A stretch of 38,359 nt of DNA. Source: Ornithoclostridium sp949298505 (GTDB taxonomy: Bacteria; Bacillota; Clostridia; Christensenellales; UBA3700). Shown here piece by piece: positions 8,176-16,581 of this stretch. The notes below the pieces were generated by a model that had not been told where the DNA came from, made no database searches, and saw only the letters and a list, made by a program, of their open reading frames with translations. Each line of letters begins with the position of its first letter. The first letter of the stretch is position 1. The stretch lies in NCBI GenBank assembly GCA_949298505.1, contig CASFWW010000025.1, forward strand, positions 1-38,359. The letters run 5' to 3'. The translations under genes were made by a program, and so were the position numbers.

Positions 8176-9108
8176 TTATTCTGCTTTGGTTAAACTCTCG
8201 GAGTTCATTTCTTCAAGTCTTTTCTTTATCGCAGCAAGCCTGTCCACCGTGTCGGGATGAGTGGAAGAAAGCAGAGACAGAAAATCTGACTTTGTCTTTA
8301 CTCCGTCCAGCGCGTCAAGCGCGTCGTACAGATCGGCGCCGAAGCCGCAATCCACCGCAAAAGCGTCGGCGGCATACTCGTCTTTTCTCGAAGTCGCATT
8401 GACAAGAAGCATGCCGATCTTTGCCCACAGACCGTAAACCGCTGTGACCAGGAATATGCCGATCACACCTATCATTCTGCCCAGCGCCTTTCCGCTTGAA
8501 GTTTCCGAAGCGATGCTGACGATCGCCGAAAAGAAACCAATTACTATGCTGACGAGCACCATAAATATCATAAGGATGCTGTTTGAAACGGATATGCCCA
8601 GCTTCAGATCCGAATCTCCGCTAGAGATATGACCGAATTCATGCGCAAGCACACCCTTTATCATGTCTGCGTCCATGCTTTTCAGAAGTCCGCCGGTGAT
8701 TATGACCGTTCTGTGACCGAGAGCGTAAGCGTTGACCTCGTCGGTGGGCTTGTAATACAGCTTTACCTTGTCTCCCAGCTTGGGATTCTTTGCTTTCGCC
8801 GCCGCGTATACCTCGTCAAATATAGCGTAAATTGCCTCAGTGTCGGCATTTCTCTCCACCTTCTTGACCTTTTCTTTCATCCTGACGTACGCTTCGCCTA
8901 TCGGTGAAAGCGATATCAACGTGATGACAGTATTGATCGCAATACCGATAAAGCCGTTTGCCACAAACATTCCCGCGTCTACATCGTTGCCGCCTGACAA
9001 TATGAAACCGAAAACACAGAATACGATTGCCAGATTCGCCAGAAAGTATAAAGAACACCAGATTTTACGTGGGCGAAATAAGTTTTTCAAAAAACTTACT
9101 ATGTACAT
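8176..9108 (-). CDS. htpX: HtpX-like M48 membrane metalloprotease
   Basis: A 310-residue zinc protease of the M48B type, which degrades misfolded membrane proteins at the cytoplasmic face. The zinc motif HEFGH is at residues 156-160 and the third ligand is probably Glu244 in SRKDEYAADAFAV. Hydrophobic segments lie at about 18-38 and 47-68, with two more between the HEFGH motif and the third ligand (about 173-199 and 211-236), as in HtpX. The ATG at 9108 is preferred over an upstream in-frame ATG at 9201: AGGAGG lies just before it, and the promoter at 9173-9201 overlaps the longer start, which would then lie at the -35 box. It is flanked by its own promoter and terminator. Whether it is the stress HtpX or a paralogue cannot be told. 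Confidence 0.9.
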   Translation of the reverse strand: MYIVSFLKNLFRPRKIWCSLYFLANLAIVFCVFGFILSGGNDVDAGMFVANGFIGIAINTVITLISLSPIGEAYVRMKEKVKKVERNADTEAIYAIFDEVYAAAKAKNPKLGDKVKLYYKPTDEVNAYALGHRTVIITGGLLKSMDADMIKGVLAHEFGHISSGDSDLKLGISVSNSILMIFMVLVSIVIGFFSAIVSIASETSSGKALGRMIGVIGIFLVTAVYGLWAKIGMLLVNATSRKDEYAADAFAVDCGFGADLYDALDALDGVKTKSDFLSLLSSTHPDTVDRLAAIKKRLEEMNSESLTKAE

Positions 9109-9172
9109 AAAAACCTCCTCCGTTTTGTTTTTTTTGTTTTTAATTATTTCATCGTTTTCCAATTTACCCATG

Positions 9173-9201
9173 ATTATACCATACGGTTTTCCGCACGTCA
9201 A
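9173..9201 (-). promoter_or_regulatory. promoter of the HtpX-like gene
   Basis: Minus-strand TTGACG (9201-9196), 17 bases, TATAAT (9178-9173). It fixes the protease start downstream at 9108. Confidence 0.8.
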
Positions 9202-9500
9202 TTAATTTTTGCGGTATAATTTATTGTTATTGCAATCCGACATTCGGGAACGGTTATTTTATCCCGCACTCTTTTTGCGCTCTTGCCGGGCAATCCGTGC
9301 CCTGACATTCACTCAACCGCCTGCCTGTGTTTTTTATGGCGACCCTTCGCGAAAAGAGTGATCTGTTATTTCCCCGCATCTTTTCAAGGATGTACTCGCC
9401 ATCTTTCGCGATGCGCTCCCAACATGTATTTGATAAACTCGCCCTTCAGATACTTTTTTTCAATTTGTCAAGTAAATCGCTGTTATCCGCAAAACATACG
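9202..9500. other. gene-free spacer between htpX and tpiA
   Basis: No supported gene. A minus-strand stretch near 9400-9470 reads as a coding-like fragment (containing KYLKGEFIKYMLGAHRE) bounded by stops, which may be a decayed gene end. The plus-strand frame across this stretch has no ribosome binding site and runs into tpiA. Confidence 0.4.
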
Positions 9501-9528
9501 AAAAAAGCGCCCCTTGAGGAGCGCTTTT
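9501..9528 (-). terminator. terminator of the pgk-tpiA operon
   Basis: Minus-strand AAAAGCGCTCC pairs with GGGGCGCTTTT around a 4-base loop and ends in a T run; it lies about 20 bases past the tpiA stop. Confidence 0.85.
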
Positions 9529-9547
9529 GTATTTGTTCTGACGTTTA

Positions 9548-10303
9548 TCAGCCGTTGTACTTTACGACCTGAGAGAAATCGACCGCTTTCAGTGAAGCGC
9601 CGCCGATGAGTCCGCCGTCGATCTGAGGCATAGCCATCAGCTCTTTCGCGTTCTTCGGATTCATTGAGCCGCCGTACTGGATGCGCACTTTCTCTTCAGC
9701 GCACTTGGGGCAATACAGTTTCGCGATCGTGTTTCTGATGATTGCAATCGTGTCGTTTGCGTCCTGAGCGGTAGCGGTCTTGCCGGTGCCGATAGCCCAT
9801 ACGGGTTCGTACGCAATGACGATCTTGTCGAGCTGATCCTTGCCAACGCCCTTGAGCGCTTCGGTGGTCTGTCTTACAAGCACTTCTTCGACCTTGCCGC
9901 CTTCTCTCTCTTCGAGGGTCTCGCCCACGCAGATGATCGGCTTGAGTCCCTTGGCGAGAGCGGTGAGAACTCTCTTGTTTACGGTCTCGTCCGTTTCGCC
10001 GAAATACTGACGGCGTTCGCTGTGACCGATGATGACGTACTCGACGCCCTGCTCGAGCAGCATGTCCGCGCTGATCTCGCCGGTGAAAGCTCCCTTTTCA
10101 GCCCAGTGCACGTTCTCTGCGCCCAGGTGGATGTTGGTGCCTTTGATAGCTTCGCCCGCCGCCCAGATGCTGGTGTAGGGCACGCAGATGACGACTTCTG
10201 CCTCAGCGTCCGCGACGAGCGGAACGAGGTCGTTCAGAAGCGCGTATGTCTGCGCCTTGGTGTTGTTCATCTTCCAGTTGCCTGCAATAATAGGTCTTCT
10301 CAT
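9548..10303 (-). CDS. tpiA: triose-phosphate isomerase
   Basis: A 251-residue glycolytic enzyme interconverting dihydroxyacetone phosphate and glyceraldehyde 3-phosphate in the cytoplasm. Catalytic residues are visible: Lys11 in GNWKMN, His94 in IIGHSERR and Glu166 in AYEPVWAIGTG; the phosphate-binding QYGGSMNPKN and GLIGGASL motifs follow near the C-terminus. Length is standard. ACGGAG precedes the ATG. It lies 25 nt downstream of pgk with no terminator between them, so both are one operon ending at the hairpin 9501-9528. The usual partner gap (glyceraldehyde-3-phosphate dehydrogenase) is not in this window. Confidence 0.98.
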   Translation of the reverse strand: MRRPIIAGNWKMNNTKAQTYALLNDLVPLVADAEAEVVICVPYTSIWAAGEAIKGTNIHLGAENVHWAEKGAFTGEISADMLLEQGVEYVIIGHSERRQYFGETDETVNKRVLTALAKGLKPIICVGETLEEREGGKVEEVLVRQTTEALKGVGKDQLDKIVIAYEPVWAIGTGKTATAQDANDTIAIIRNTIAKLYCPKCAEEKVRIQYGGSMNPKNAKELMAMPQIDGGLIGGASLKAVDFSQVVKYNG

Positions 10304-10328
10304 TTTTATATCTCCGTAAAGTTTTTTC

Positions 10329-11648
10329 TTACTTCTTGTCGTTAAGGCAAGCGATACCGGGCAGGATCTTTCCTTCGAACAGTTCGAGAGAAGCGCCGCC
10401 GCCGGTGGAAATGTGGGTCATCTTGTCTGCAAAGCCGAGCGTCTTGACTGCCGCCGCGCTGTCGCCGCCGCCAATGATCGTGATCGCGTCTTCGGCTTCA
10501 GCCATAGCCTTTGCGACCGCGATGGTGCCTTCTGCGAGAGTCGGATTTTCAAAAACGCCCATAGGTCCGTTCCAGATGACGGTCTTAGCGCCCTTGATAA
10601 CGCTTGCGAACAGCTCTCTGGTCTTGGTGCCGATATCGAGACCCATTTCGTCCGCGGGGATAGCGTCGACAGAAACCTCTTTTACGTCTATCTTAGCGTC
10701 GATAGGATCGGGGAACGCTTTAGCAACTACCGCGTCAACGGGCAGATATATCTTCTTGCCAAGCTTTTCTGCCTTTTCAAGCATGCTCTTGCAGTAGTCG
10801 ACCTTTTCGTTGTCTACGAGAGAGGTGCCGACCTCTTTGCCCTGAGCAACCGCGAACGTATAAGCCATACCGCCGCCGATGATCAGGCTGTCGCACTTTT
10901 CAAGCAGATTTTCGATAACCTTGAGCTTATCAGCCACCTTAGCGCCGCCGAGTACCGCAACGAACGGACGGACGGGAGCTTCGAGAGCCTTAGCCATAAC
11001 GTTGAGTTCCTTTTCGATGAGGAAGCCGCAGACAGCTACCTTTACGAGACCGTACTCTACGATAGCCGCGGTGGAAGCGTGAGAGCGGTGAGCGGTGCCG
11101 AAAGCGTCGTTTACATAGATGTCGCAGTAAGAAGCCAGCTTCTTGCAGAATTCAAGCTCCTTGCCCTCTTCTTCAGCGTGGAAACGCAGGTTTTCGAGAA
11201 GTACGCATTCGCCCTCTTTGCAAGCCGCAACTTTAGCCTGAGCGTCTTCGCCTACTACGTCCTTAGCGAAAGTAACTTTGCCGCCGAGAAGCTCGTTGAG
11301 TTTGTCTGCAACGGGTTTAAGGGTAAGTTTCTTGGGTTCGGTAGCGAGAGCCTTGTCGATATAAGCCTGCTTAGCTGCCGCTCTCTCCTCTTCAGGAAGA
11401 GCCTCGACCGCCTTTTTCTCCTTCTTGTTCAGAGAAACGGTAGCGCTGAAAATGCTGTGGGGTTTGCCCATGTGCGAGCAAAGGATAACCTTTGCGCCGT
11501 TATCCATCAGATACTTGATGGTGGGAAGAGCGCCCGTGATACGGGTGTCGTCGGTAATAACGCCGTCTTTCATCGGCACGTTGAAGTCACATCTGACAAG
11601 GCAGCGCTTGCCCTTTACGTCAACGTCTTTAATGGACATCTTGTTCAT
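10329..11648 (-). CDS. pgk: phosphoglycerate kinase with an internal insertion
   Basis: A 439-residue enzyme moving phosphate from 1,3-bisphosphoglycerate to ADP. Substrate motifs VRCDFNVP (residues 18-25) and GTAHRSHAS and the nucleotide-side WNGPMGVFE and GGGDSAAA are intact. It is about 40 residues longer than the usual ~395-400: after SHMGKP (59-63) there is a Lys/Glu-rich insertion, roughly residues 64-106, before the normal LTLKPVA segment. The insertion is in frame and its codon use looks like its surroundings, so it looks like a lineage feature rather than an error. AAGGAG precedes the ATG, and a promoter lies at 11704-11733. It is first in the pgk-tpiA operon. Confidence 0.98.
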   Translation of the reverse strand: MNKMSIKDVDVKGKRCLVRCDFNVPMKDGVITDDTRITGALPTIKYLMDNGAKVILCSHMGKPHSIFSATVSLNKKEKKAVEALPEEERAAAKQAYIDKALATEPKKLTLKPVADKLNELLGGKVTFAKDVVGEDAQAKVAACKEGECVLLENLRFHAEEEGKELEFCKKLASYCDIYVNDAFGTAHRSHASTAAIVEYGLVKVAVCGFLIEKELNVMAKALEAPVRPFVAVLGGAKVADKLKVIENLLEKCDSLIIGGGMAYTFAVAQGKEVGTSLVDNEKVDYCKSMLEKAEKLGKKIYLPVDAVVAKAFPDPIDAKIDVKEVSVDAIPADEMGLDIGTKTRELFASVIKGAKTVIWNGPMGVFENPTLAEGTIAVAKAMAEAEDAITIIGGGDSAAAVKTLGFADKMTHISTGGGASLELFEGKILPGIACLNDKK

Positions 11649-11703
11649 AAAAATCTCCTTAAGCGCGTTTGCACGCGTGTATTGATAAATTTTTCACGCT
11701 GAT

Positions 11704-11733
11704 ATTATATCATTGTGCGCGTAAAATTTACAA
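11704..11733 (-). promoter_or_regulatory. promoter of the pgk-tpiA operon
   Basis: Minus-strand TTGTAA (11733-11728), 18 bases, TATAAT (11709-11704). Confidence 0.65.
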
Positions 11734-11739
11734 CTATAT

Positions 11740-12060
11740 GATTGTAAATGTTTAAACGGAATATTAAAATGTGTTTTTGCTCATTCATCTTCAATCGACG
11801 CCTTGCATACTCTGTCTGAACTTCCCGTTGACCCTTCCTCTGCCCTTAAGTTTTCGACGTATAAGGTCTGACCAAAACCCGATGACCGCGTACCCCTTTT
11901 CAGTTCACGGCTCTCACATCAACTCCGGTACGCAAACCCGGCAAAAGTGCAGCATCTTCACAAACGCCGTTCGTATATCCCCGTCTTCTTTGAGTCTCAG
12001 ACTTGAAACAGAAAGACGGTTTTTGCAAACTTTCTCAAAAAAACAAAAATGATAGTCGCC
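11740..12060. other. gene-free spacer before the palindrome array
   Basis: Open frames here are short and lack ribosome binding sites. I see no RNA gene or repeat in it; it simply separates the pgk promoter from the first palindrome at about 12065. Confidence 0.45.
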
Positions 12061-13050
12061 GGAAATTTTTCCAATAAACCGGAAAAACGTTTATATAGAT
12101 TTTCCCAGAGTAATGGGAAAAGTGACTTTTGCGGATTCTCCCAGTTTAAGTTGATTTCCAGAATTTTCCCAATAAAATGGGAAAACCGTTTTTAAAAGGC
12201 TCTCCCGGAATAATGGAAAAAACGACTGTTGCAAGTTCTCCCAGTAAAATGGGAAACAGCCGGTCTGTTGCAGATTTTCCCAGTTTGTTGGGAATACAGG
12301 TCCTTGCGCTTCCTTTGAAGACCGAGAAAAAATTTTTATAAGTTTTCCCAGTTTAATGGGAAATTCTATCTGTTGCAGATTCTCCCAGTTTAAGGTGAAA
12401 AGTGACTTTAAAGGCTTTCCCAGCTTAAGTTGATTTCAGGATTTTCCCAATAAAATGGGAAAACCAACTTTTACAGGCTTCCCAGTTTAATGGGAAACGG
12501 TCGATATTTTGCAACTTCTCCCATAATAATGGGAAGACACTCATTGCCCTCTTTCCCAATATAATGGGAAATTCGGCTGTTTCGTTTGTTACCGGAATAC
12601 TGGAAAATGTGACTTTTACAGGGTCTACCCTAAACACAAGGAAGATCATTAATTCATGATTATTCTCAACCCAATCGCTCCATTTTCAGATAGAATTTCT
12701 ATCTCCCTTACATTGTCTTGGAAAGTTGATTTCAGGATTTTCCCAATAAAATGGGAAAACCAACTTTTACAGGCTTCCCAGTTTAATGGGAAACGGTCGA
12801 TATATTGCAACTTCTCCCAGTTTATTGGGAAAAACAGCTTTTGCAGATTCTCCCGGTTTATTGGGAAAAGCGACTTTTACAGGCTTCCCAATTTAATGGG
12901 AAAAACATCTTTCGTCAATTCTCCCAGTTTATTGGGAAAAGTGACTTTTGCAGGATTCCCCGGTTTATTGGGAAAAGCAACTTTTGCAGGTTTTTCCGGT
13001 TTATCGGGAAAAACATCTTTCGATAATTCGCGCGGTTTAACGGTAAATGC
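12061..13050. repeat. array of about two dozen CCCA/TGGG palindromes, period ~36-39 bp
   Basis: The unit is a palindrome of the form TTTTCCCA-N6-TGGGAAAA followed by a linker of about 15 bases often reading like GACTTTTGCAGG. Good copies lie near 12109, 12165, 12237, 12275, 12343, 12441, 12478, 12517, 12552, 12738, 12774, 12813, 12850, 12885 and 12921. Decayed copies lie between and at both ends, for example near 12065, 12590, 12955, 12990 and 13027. Several variants stay roughly symmetric (TTCC/GGAA or CCGG/TCGG). A unique stretch at about 12610-12720 interrupts the array. Plus-strand frames stay open through part of it but translate to a repeated peptide and are not considered genes. The array ends about 100 bases before an XRE regulator. 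Confidence 0.9.
12427..12522 (+). repeat. 96-bp segment duplicated at 12723-12818
   Basis: The block beginning AAGTTGATTTCAGG at 12427 recurs at 12723 with one mismatch across about 96 bp. It carries two and a half palindromes and their linkers, showing that the array grows by copying multi-unit blocks. Confidence 0.88.
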
Positions 13051-13150
13051 TGTTGATGACAAAGAAGGGATTTTTACGGCAGCGATTTACTTTGTTTCGT
13101 TTTTTTCTAAAGGTATTGCTTTTCTTTGTGTTTTATGTAAAAATATAATT

Positions 13151-13375
13151 ATGGATAATGTTTTCGGAAAAAGATTGCGGGCTTTGCGCAAAGAAAAGAA
13201 ATTGGGACAGGTCGCGTTGGCAGACGCGCTCAAAGTGGGAAAGTCTGTAATAAGTCTGTGGGAACAGGGAAAATGCGAGCCGAAACTGTCCTCTCTCGTC
13301 GCGATGGCAAAATTTTTCGACGTAACGATAGACTATCTCGCAGGATTTGAAAACGTCAACTGTTTTACAAAATAG
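13151..13375 (+). CDS. small XRE-family helix-turn-helix regulator
   Basis: A 74-residue protein that is essentially one Cro/cI-type DNA-binding domain: GKRLRALRKEKKLGQ leads into the helix-turn-helix (VALADALKVGKSVISLWEQG), then the usual KLSSLVAMAKFFDVTIDYLAG end. Such proteins bind palindromic operators as dimers. The ATG at 13151 is where the domain normally starts. No ribosome binding site is visible, and a TATAAT lies immediately upstream, ending one base before the ATG, so how it is translated is unclear. The same frame extends upstream through the palindrome array to 12656, but that part is repeat translation. Being next to the array, it is a candidate to bind the palindromes (inference). 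No terminator was recognised downstream. Confidence 0.8.
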   Translation: MDNVFGKRLRALRKEKKLGQVALADALKVGKSVISLWEQGKCEPKLSSLVAMAKFFDVTIDYLAGFENVNCFTK

Positions 13376-13564
13376 AAATCCGTCATACGGCTGTACTCTT
13401 ACCGTAGAAGTTCCGTCGCGTTACACGCTCATACGTTTTATATATTGACCCGGTGCCGCTCTCCTCTTTTTCCATAAAAGTTAAAAAGCGGGTAAGCAGA
13501 CCTGATACCGTGACGGTTATTCATCTGATCCGACAAAGTAAATTACGGCAACATTCAAACAGAA

Positions 13565-13584
13565 ACGCGCCCGAAAAGGCGCGT
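13565..13584 (-). terminator. terminator of metY-metA
   Basis: ACGCGCC and GGCGCGT form a perfect 7-bp stem around a 6-base loop; a T-rich tail follows on the minus strand, 29 bases past the metA stop. Confidence 0.65.
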
Positions 13585-13612
13585 TTTGTTTTGTTCGTTT
13601 CGCTTTGTCTCT

Positions 13613-14539
13613 TTACTCGTCCTTGCCGTCCTGAGCGTAAGGGTCGTAAGGGGTCACCTGGTATACGTAATAGTTCAGCCAGTTGTAGTAGATCAGGTTT
13701 GCCGTGCTTCTCCACTTCACGTCTATGCGGTTGACGTCGCCACCGACAAAGTAGTTGCAAGGTTCGTCAATGTCAAGTCCCTTGTCCAGGTCTCTCAGAT
13801 ATTCGTTCTTGAGCGTGTCGCGGTCGTACTCGCTGTGACCGAGGAAGAAGAACTTCTTGTTGTCAAGGCTCTTGACTATCGCGATCTTACATTCGTCGCC
13901 GTAAGCGAGCACTTTGAGGCGGTCGTCTCTCATCACCGCGTCGCAGTCTATGTCCGTATGGCGCGACATCGGGATGTAGATCGTGTCGTCCATCCCCTTG
14001 AGCAGAAGCTCGGTATCGTCGCAAGGACGCGCCGCGTAAACTCCGAACATCTTCTTGGGCAGTTCGTGCTTGTCAATTCCGTAATGATACTTCAGCCCCG
14101 CCTGCGCTCCCCAGCAGATGTATATCGTGGACGTGACGTTTTTGTCTGCGTAATCCATGATCTTTTCAAGCTCTTCCCAGTATGCGACTTCTTCAAAAGG
14201 CATGGTCTCCACGGGCGCGCCGGTGATGATCATTCCGTCAAAATGAAGCCCCTTTATCTCGTCGAAAGTCTTGTAGAATTTCTGCATATGAGCGAGAGGC
14301 GTATTTTTGCTTTTATACGTGTCCGTGTTGATTAACGTCACGTTTACCTGCAAAGACGAGTTGCCCAGAAGGCGCATCAGCTGCGTCTCTGTCTCTATCT
14401 TCGTGGGCATCAGATTGACTATCGCGATCTCTATCGGACGGATATCCTGAGTCATCGCGCGCAGTTTGGGCATCACGAATACGTTTTCTTTCTTCAGTAT
14501 ATCAAACGCCGGAAGGCTCTTGGGTATGACTATGGGCAT
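13613..14539 (-). CDS. metA: homoserine O-acetyltransferase (MetA family)
   Basis: A 308-residue MetA-family acyltransferase activating homoserine for methionine synthesis in the cytoplasm. The nucleophile Cys142 (YICWGAQA) and the His235/Glu237 pair (FLGHSEYD) fall at the family's standard numbers. Position 111 is Glu in GAPVETMPFEEV; in characterised MetA enzymes Glu111 goes with acetyl-CoA and Gly111 with succinyl-CoA, so this enzyme should make O-acetylhomoserine despite the usual succinyltransferase name. GAGGAG precedes the ATG. It lies 31 nt downstream of the O-acetylhomoserine sulfhydrylase gene, which uses exactly that product. Confidence 0.95.
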   Translation of the reverse strand: MPIVIPKSLPAFDILKKENVFVMPKLRAMTQDIRPIEIAIVNLMPTKIETETQLMRLLGNSSLQVNVTLINTDTYKSKNTPLAHMQKFYKTFDEIKGLHFDGMIITGAPVETMPFEEVAYWEELEKIMDYADKNVTSTIYICWGAQAGLKYHYGIDKHELPKKMFGVYAARPCDDTELLLKGMDDTIYIPMSRHTDIDCDAVMRDDRLKVLAYGDECKIAIVKSLDNKKFFFLGHSEYDRDTLKNEYLRDLDKGLDIDEPCNYFVGGDVNRIDVKWRSTANLIYYNWLNYYVYQVTPYDPYAQDGKDE

Positions 14540-14570
14540 TTCTTACTCCTCTTTAGGATTTTAAGCGCTC

Positions 14571-15851
14571 TCAGCCGAGCACGTTGAGCGCCTGGTTTAC
14601 GTCTTCAATCAGATCGTCAATATTTTCAATGCCGACTGAAAGTCTGATCAGTTCCGGCTTTACGCCCGCCGCTATCAGCTCTTCGTCGTTCATCTGACGG
14701 TGCGTTGCGCTCGCCGGATGCAGACAGCAGCTGCGCGCGTCCGCAACGTGCGTTTCCACGGGGATCAGCTTCAGGCTGTCCATCACCTTTTCAGCCGCCT
14801 TCCTGCCGCCCTTCACGCCGAAGCTGAGCACGCCGCACGAACCGTTCTTCAGATACTTCTGCCCCAGTTCGTAGCACTTGTCGCCCTTGAGTCCGCAGTA
14901 CGTGACCCAGGAAACGTTCTTGTGCGCCTGAAGGAATTCAGCCATTTTCTGCGCGTTTTCGCAGTGTCTCTGCATCCTTACGTGCAGACTTTCAAGCCCG
15001 AGATTGAGAATGAACGCGCTCTGAGGAGATTGCGTAGAACCGAAGTCTCTCATCAGCTGAGCGGTCGCCTTGGTGATGAAAGCGCCCTCTTTGCCGAACT
15101 TTTCCGCATATACTATGCCGTGATAGCTGTCGTCCGGCTTGCAAAGCCCGGGGAACTTGTCCGCATGCGCCATCCAGTCGAACTTGCCGCTGTCAACGAT
15201 AGCGCCGCCGACAGCCGCGCCGTGCCCGTCCATATACTTGGTGGTGGAATGAGTCACGATATCTGCGCCCCACTCTATCGGGCGGCAGTTTACCGGAGTC
15301 GCGAAAGTGTTGTCCACGATAAGCGGTACACCGTGAGCGTGCGCCGCTTTTGCGAATTTCTCAATGTCAAGCACGATCACCGCGGGATTGGCTATGGTCT
15401 CTCCGAAAACCGCTTTCGTGTTGGGTCTGAAAGCCGCGTTCAGTTCTTCTTCTGAACAATCGGGCGCAACGAAGGTAAATTCTACGCCCATCTTTTTCAT
15501 CGTCACCGCAAACAGGTTGTAGGTGCCTCCGTATATGGTCGAACTTGCCACGACGTGATCGCCGCAGGTCGCAATGTTGAATACGGCGTAGAAGTTCGCC
15601 GCCTGACCCGAAGACGTCAGCATCGCCGCGGTGCCGCCCTCGAGCTGAGCGATCTTCGCCGCTACGTAATCGTTGGTCGGGTTCTGAAGTCTGCTGTAAA
15701 AATATCCCGCCGCTTCAAGGTCAAACAGCTTTGCCATATCCTCGCTGGTGTCGTATTTGAACGTGGTGCTCTGTATGATCGGCGTCTGTCTGGGTTCGCC
15801 GTTCTTGGGGACATAGCCCCCGTGTACGCAAGTGGTCTCTATTTTTTTCAT
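14571..15851 (-). CDS. metY: O-acetylhomoserine sulfhydrylase
   Basis: A 426-residue PLP enzyme of the Cys/Met metabolism family that joins O-acetylhomoserine and sulfide to give homocysteine. The PLP lysine is Lys205 in HSTTKYMDGHG; the phosphate-binding TSSGQAAN and the conserved YSRLQNPTN near the N-terminus are present, and IRLSVGIEN marks the C-terminal domain. The ~425-residue length fits the MetY branch, which carries an extra loop compared with ~380-400-residue MetB/MetC. AAAGGAG precedes the ATG. It lies 37 bases after smpB and 31 before metA. No S-box or T-box precedes it in that short gap, so any SAM control must act elsewhere. Confidence 0.94.
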   Translation of the reverse strand: MKKIETTCVHGGYVPKNGEPRQTPIIQSTTFKYDTSEDMAKLFDLEAAGYFYSRLQNPTNDYVAAKIAQLEGGTAAMLTSSGQAANFYAVFNIATCGDHVVASSTIYGGTYNLFAVTMKKMGVEFTFVAPDCSEEELNAAFRPNTKAVFGETIANPAVIVLDIEKFAKAAHAHGVPLIVDNTFATPVNCRPIEWGADIVTHSTTKYMDGHGAAVGGAIVDSGKFDWMAHADKFPGLCKPDDSYHGIVYAEKFGKEGAFITKATAQLMRDFGSTQSPQSAFILNLGLESLHVRMQRHCENAQKMAEFLQAHKNVSWVTYCGLKGDKCYELGQKYLKNGSCGVLSFGVKGGRKAAEKVMDSLKLIPVETHVADARSCCLHPASATHRQMNDEELIAAGVKPELIRLSVGIENIDDLIEDVNQALNVLG

Positions 15852-15888
15852 ATATGTCTCCTTTCGCCGTCAGGCTGAAAATTGTCTT

Positions 15889-16353
15889 TCAACTTCTCTG
15901 ATTGTGTGCTTTGATCGCCCTTTCTATATCGCGTTTTGCCGTCTTTTTCGCTTCGGTCGCGCGTTTGTCGTGCAGTTCCTTACCTCTCGCAAGACCGACC
16001 TCGATCTTGACGAGCCCCTGTTTGAAATATGCCTTCGTCGGGACAAGGGTGAAACCTTTCTGCTCCACCTTTCCGCGCAGACGGTCTATCTCGTGACGGC
16101 GCAGAAGGAGCTTTCTCGTCCTAGTCGCCTCCGTATTGAAATAGCTGCCTTTTTCGTACGGCGTGATATGGCAGTTTACCAGCCACATCTCCCCGTCGCG
16201 GACCAGACAGAACGCGTCTTTCAGATTTATGTGCCCGAGTCGCACCGACTTGACCTCGCTGCCGGCAAGAACTATGCCCGCTTCGTAGGTCTCGTCGATA
16301 AAATATTCGTGATATGCCTTTTTGTTGGCGGTGATTATTTTAATGCTTTCCAT
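15889..16353 (-). CDS. smpB: SsrA-binding protein SmpB
   Basis: A 154-residue RNA-binding protein that partners tmRNA in rescuing stalled ribosomes. It starts with the family's NKKAYHEYFIDETYEAGIVL, has the central GSEVKSVRLG and YEKGS segments and ends in the basic tail that enters the empty mRNA channel (KKTAKRDIERAIKAHNQR). No clear ribosome binding site precedes the ATG, but the N-terminus matches the family, so the start stands. In Bacillota smpB often follows secG and rnr; here secG is 279 bases upstream with a terminator between, and rnr is missing. It could be transcribed on into metY. Confidence 0.95.
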   Translation of the reverse strand: MESIKIITANKKAYHEYFIDETYEAGIVLAGSEVKSVRLGHINLKDAFCLVRDGEMWLVNCHITPYEKGSYFNTEATRTRKLLLRRHEIDRLRGKVEQKGFTLVPTKAYFKQGLVKIEVGLARGKELHDKRATEAKKTAKRDIERAIKAHNQRS

Positions 16354-16581
16354 ATAATTAATGATTTACCGATTAGTATATATTTTATCACAACGCGCGC
16401 GCCATTACAACACTTTTGCCCTCTTGGCGCAGTAAGCCGCTTTTGCCTCTTGCGGATTCTCGCTTTTACTACAAAATTCACTGCCTTTCCGCGCTCCTTC
16501 TTTTAAGAAGGTCCAACAAGCGGCTGTCCGATATGCACGCCTGAAACCGAACCTTTTATCGCCGCCGCAGGGCTATAAAAC

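Noticed and set aside
9283..9609. Plus-strand ORF of 108 codons upstream of tpiA
   Set aside because: No ribosome binding site, low-quality composition, and it overlaps the tpiA terminator and coding region on the other strand.
12061..13050. CRISPR array
   Set aside because: The conserved part is the palindrome with variable arms, the linkers are similar rather than unique spacers, and no cas gene is present.
12656..13150. Plus-strand coding frame with QFIGK-type peptide repeats ahead of the XRE gene
   Set aside because: The peptide repeats follow the palindrome period; there is no initiation signal and other frames in the array are similarly open.
15852..15888. SAM riboswitch or T-box ahead of metY
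   Set aside because: Only 37 bases separate smpB from metY and none of the conserved riboswitch motifs is present.
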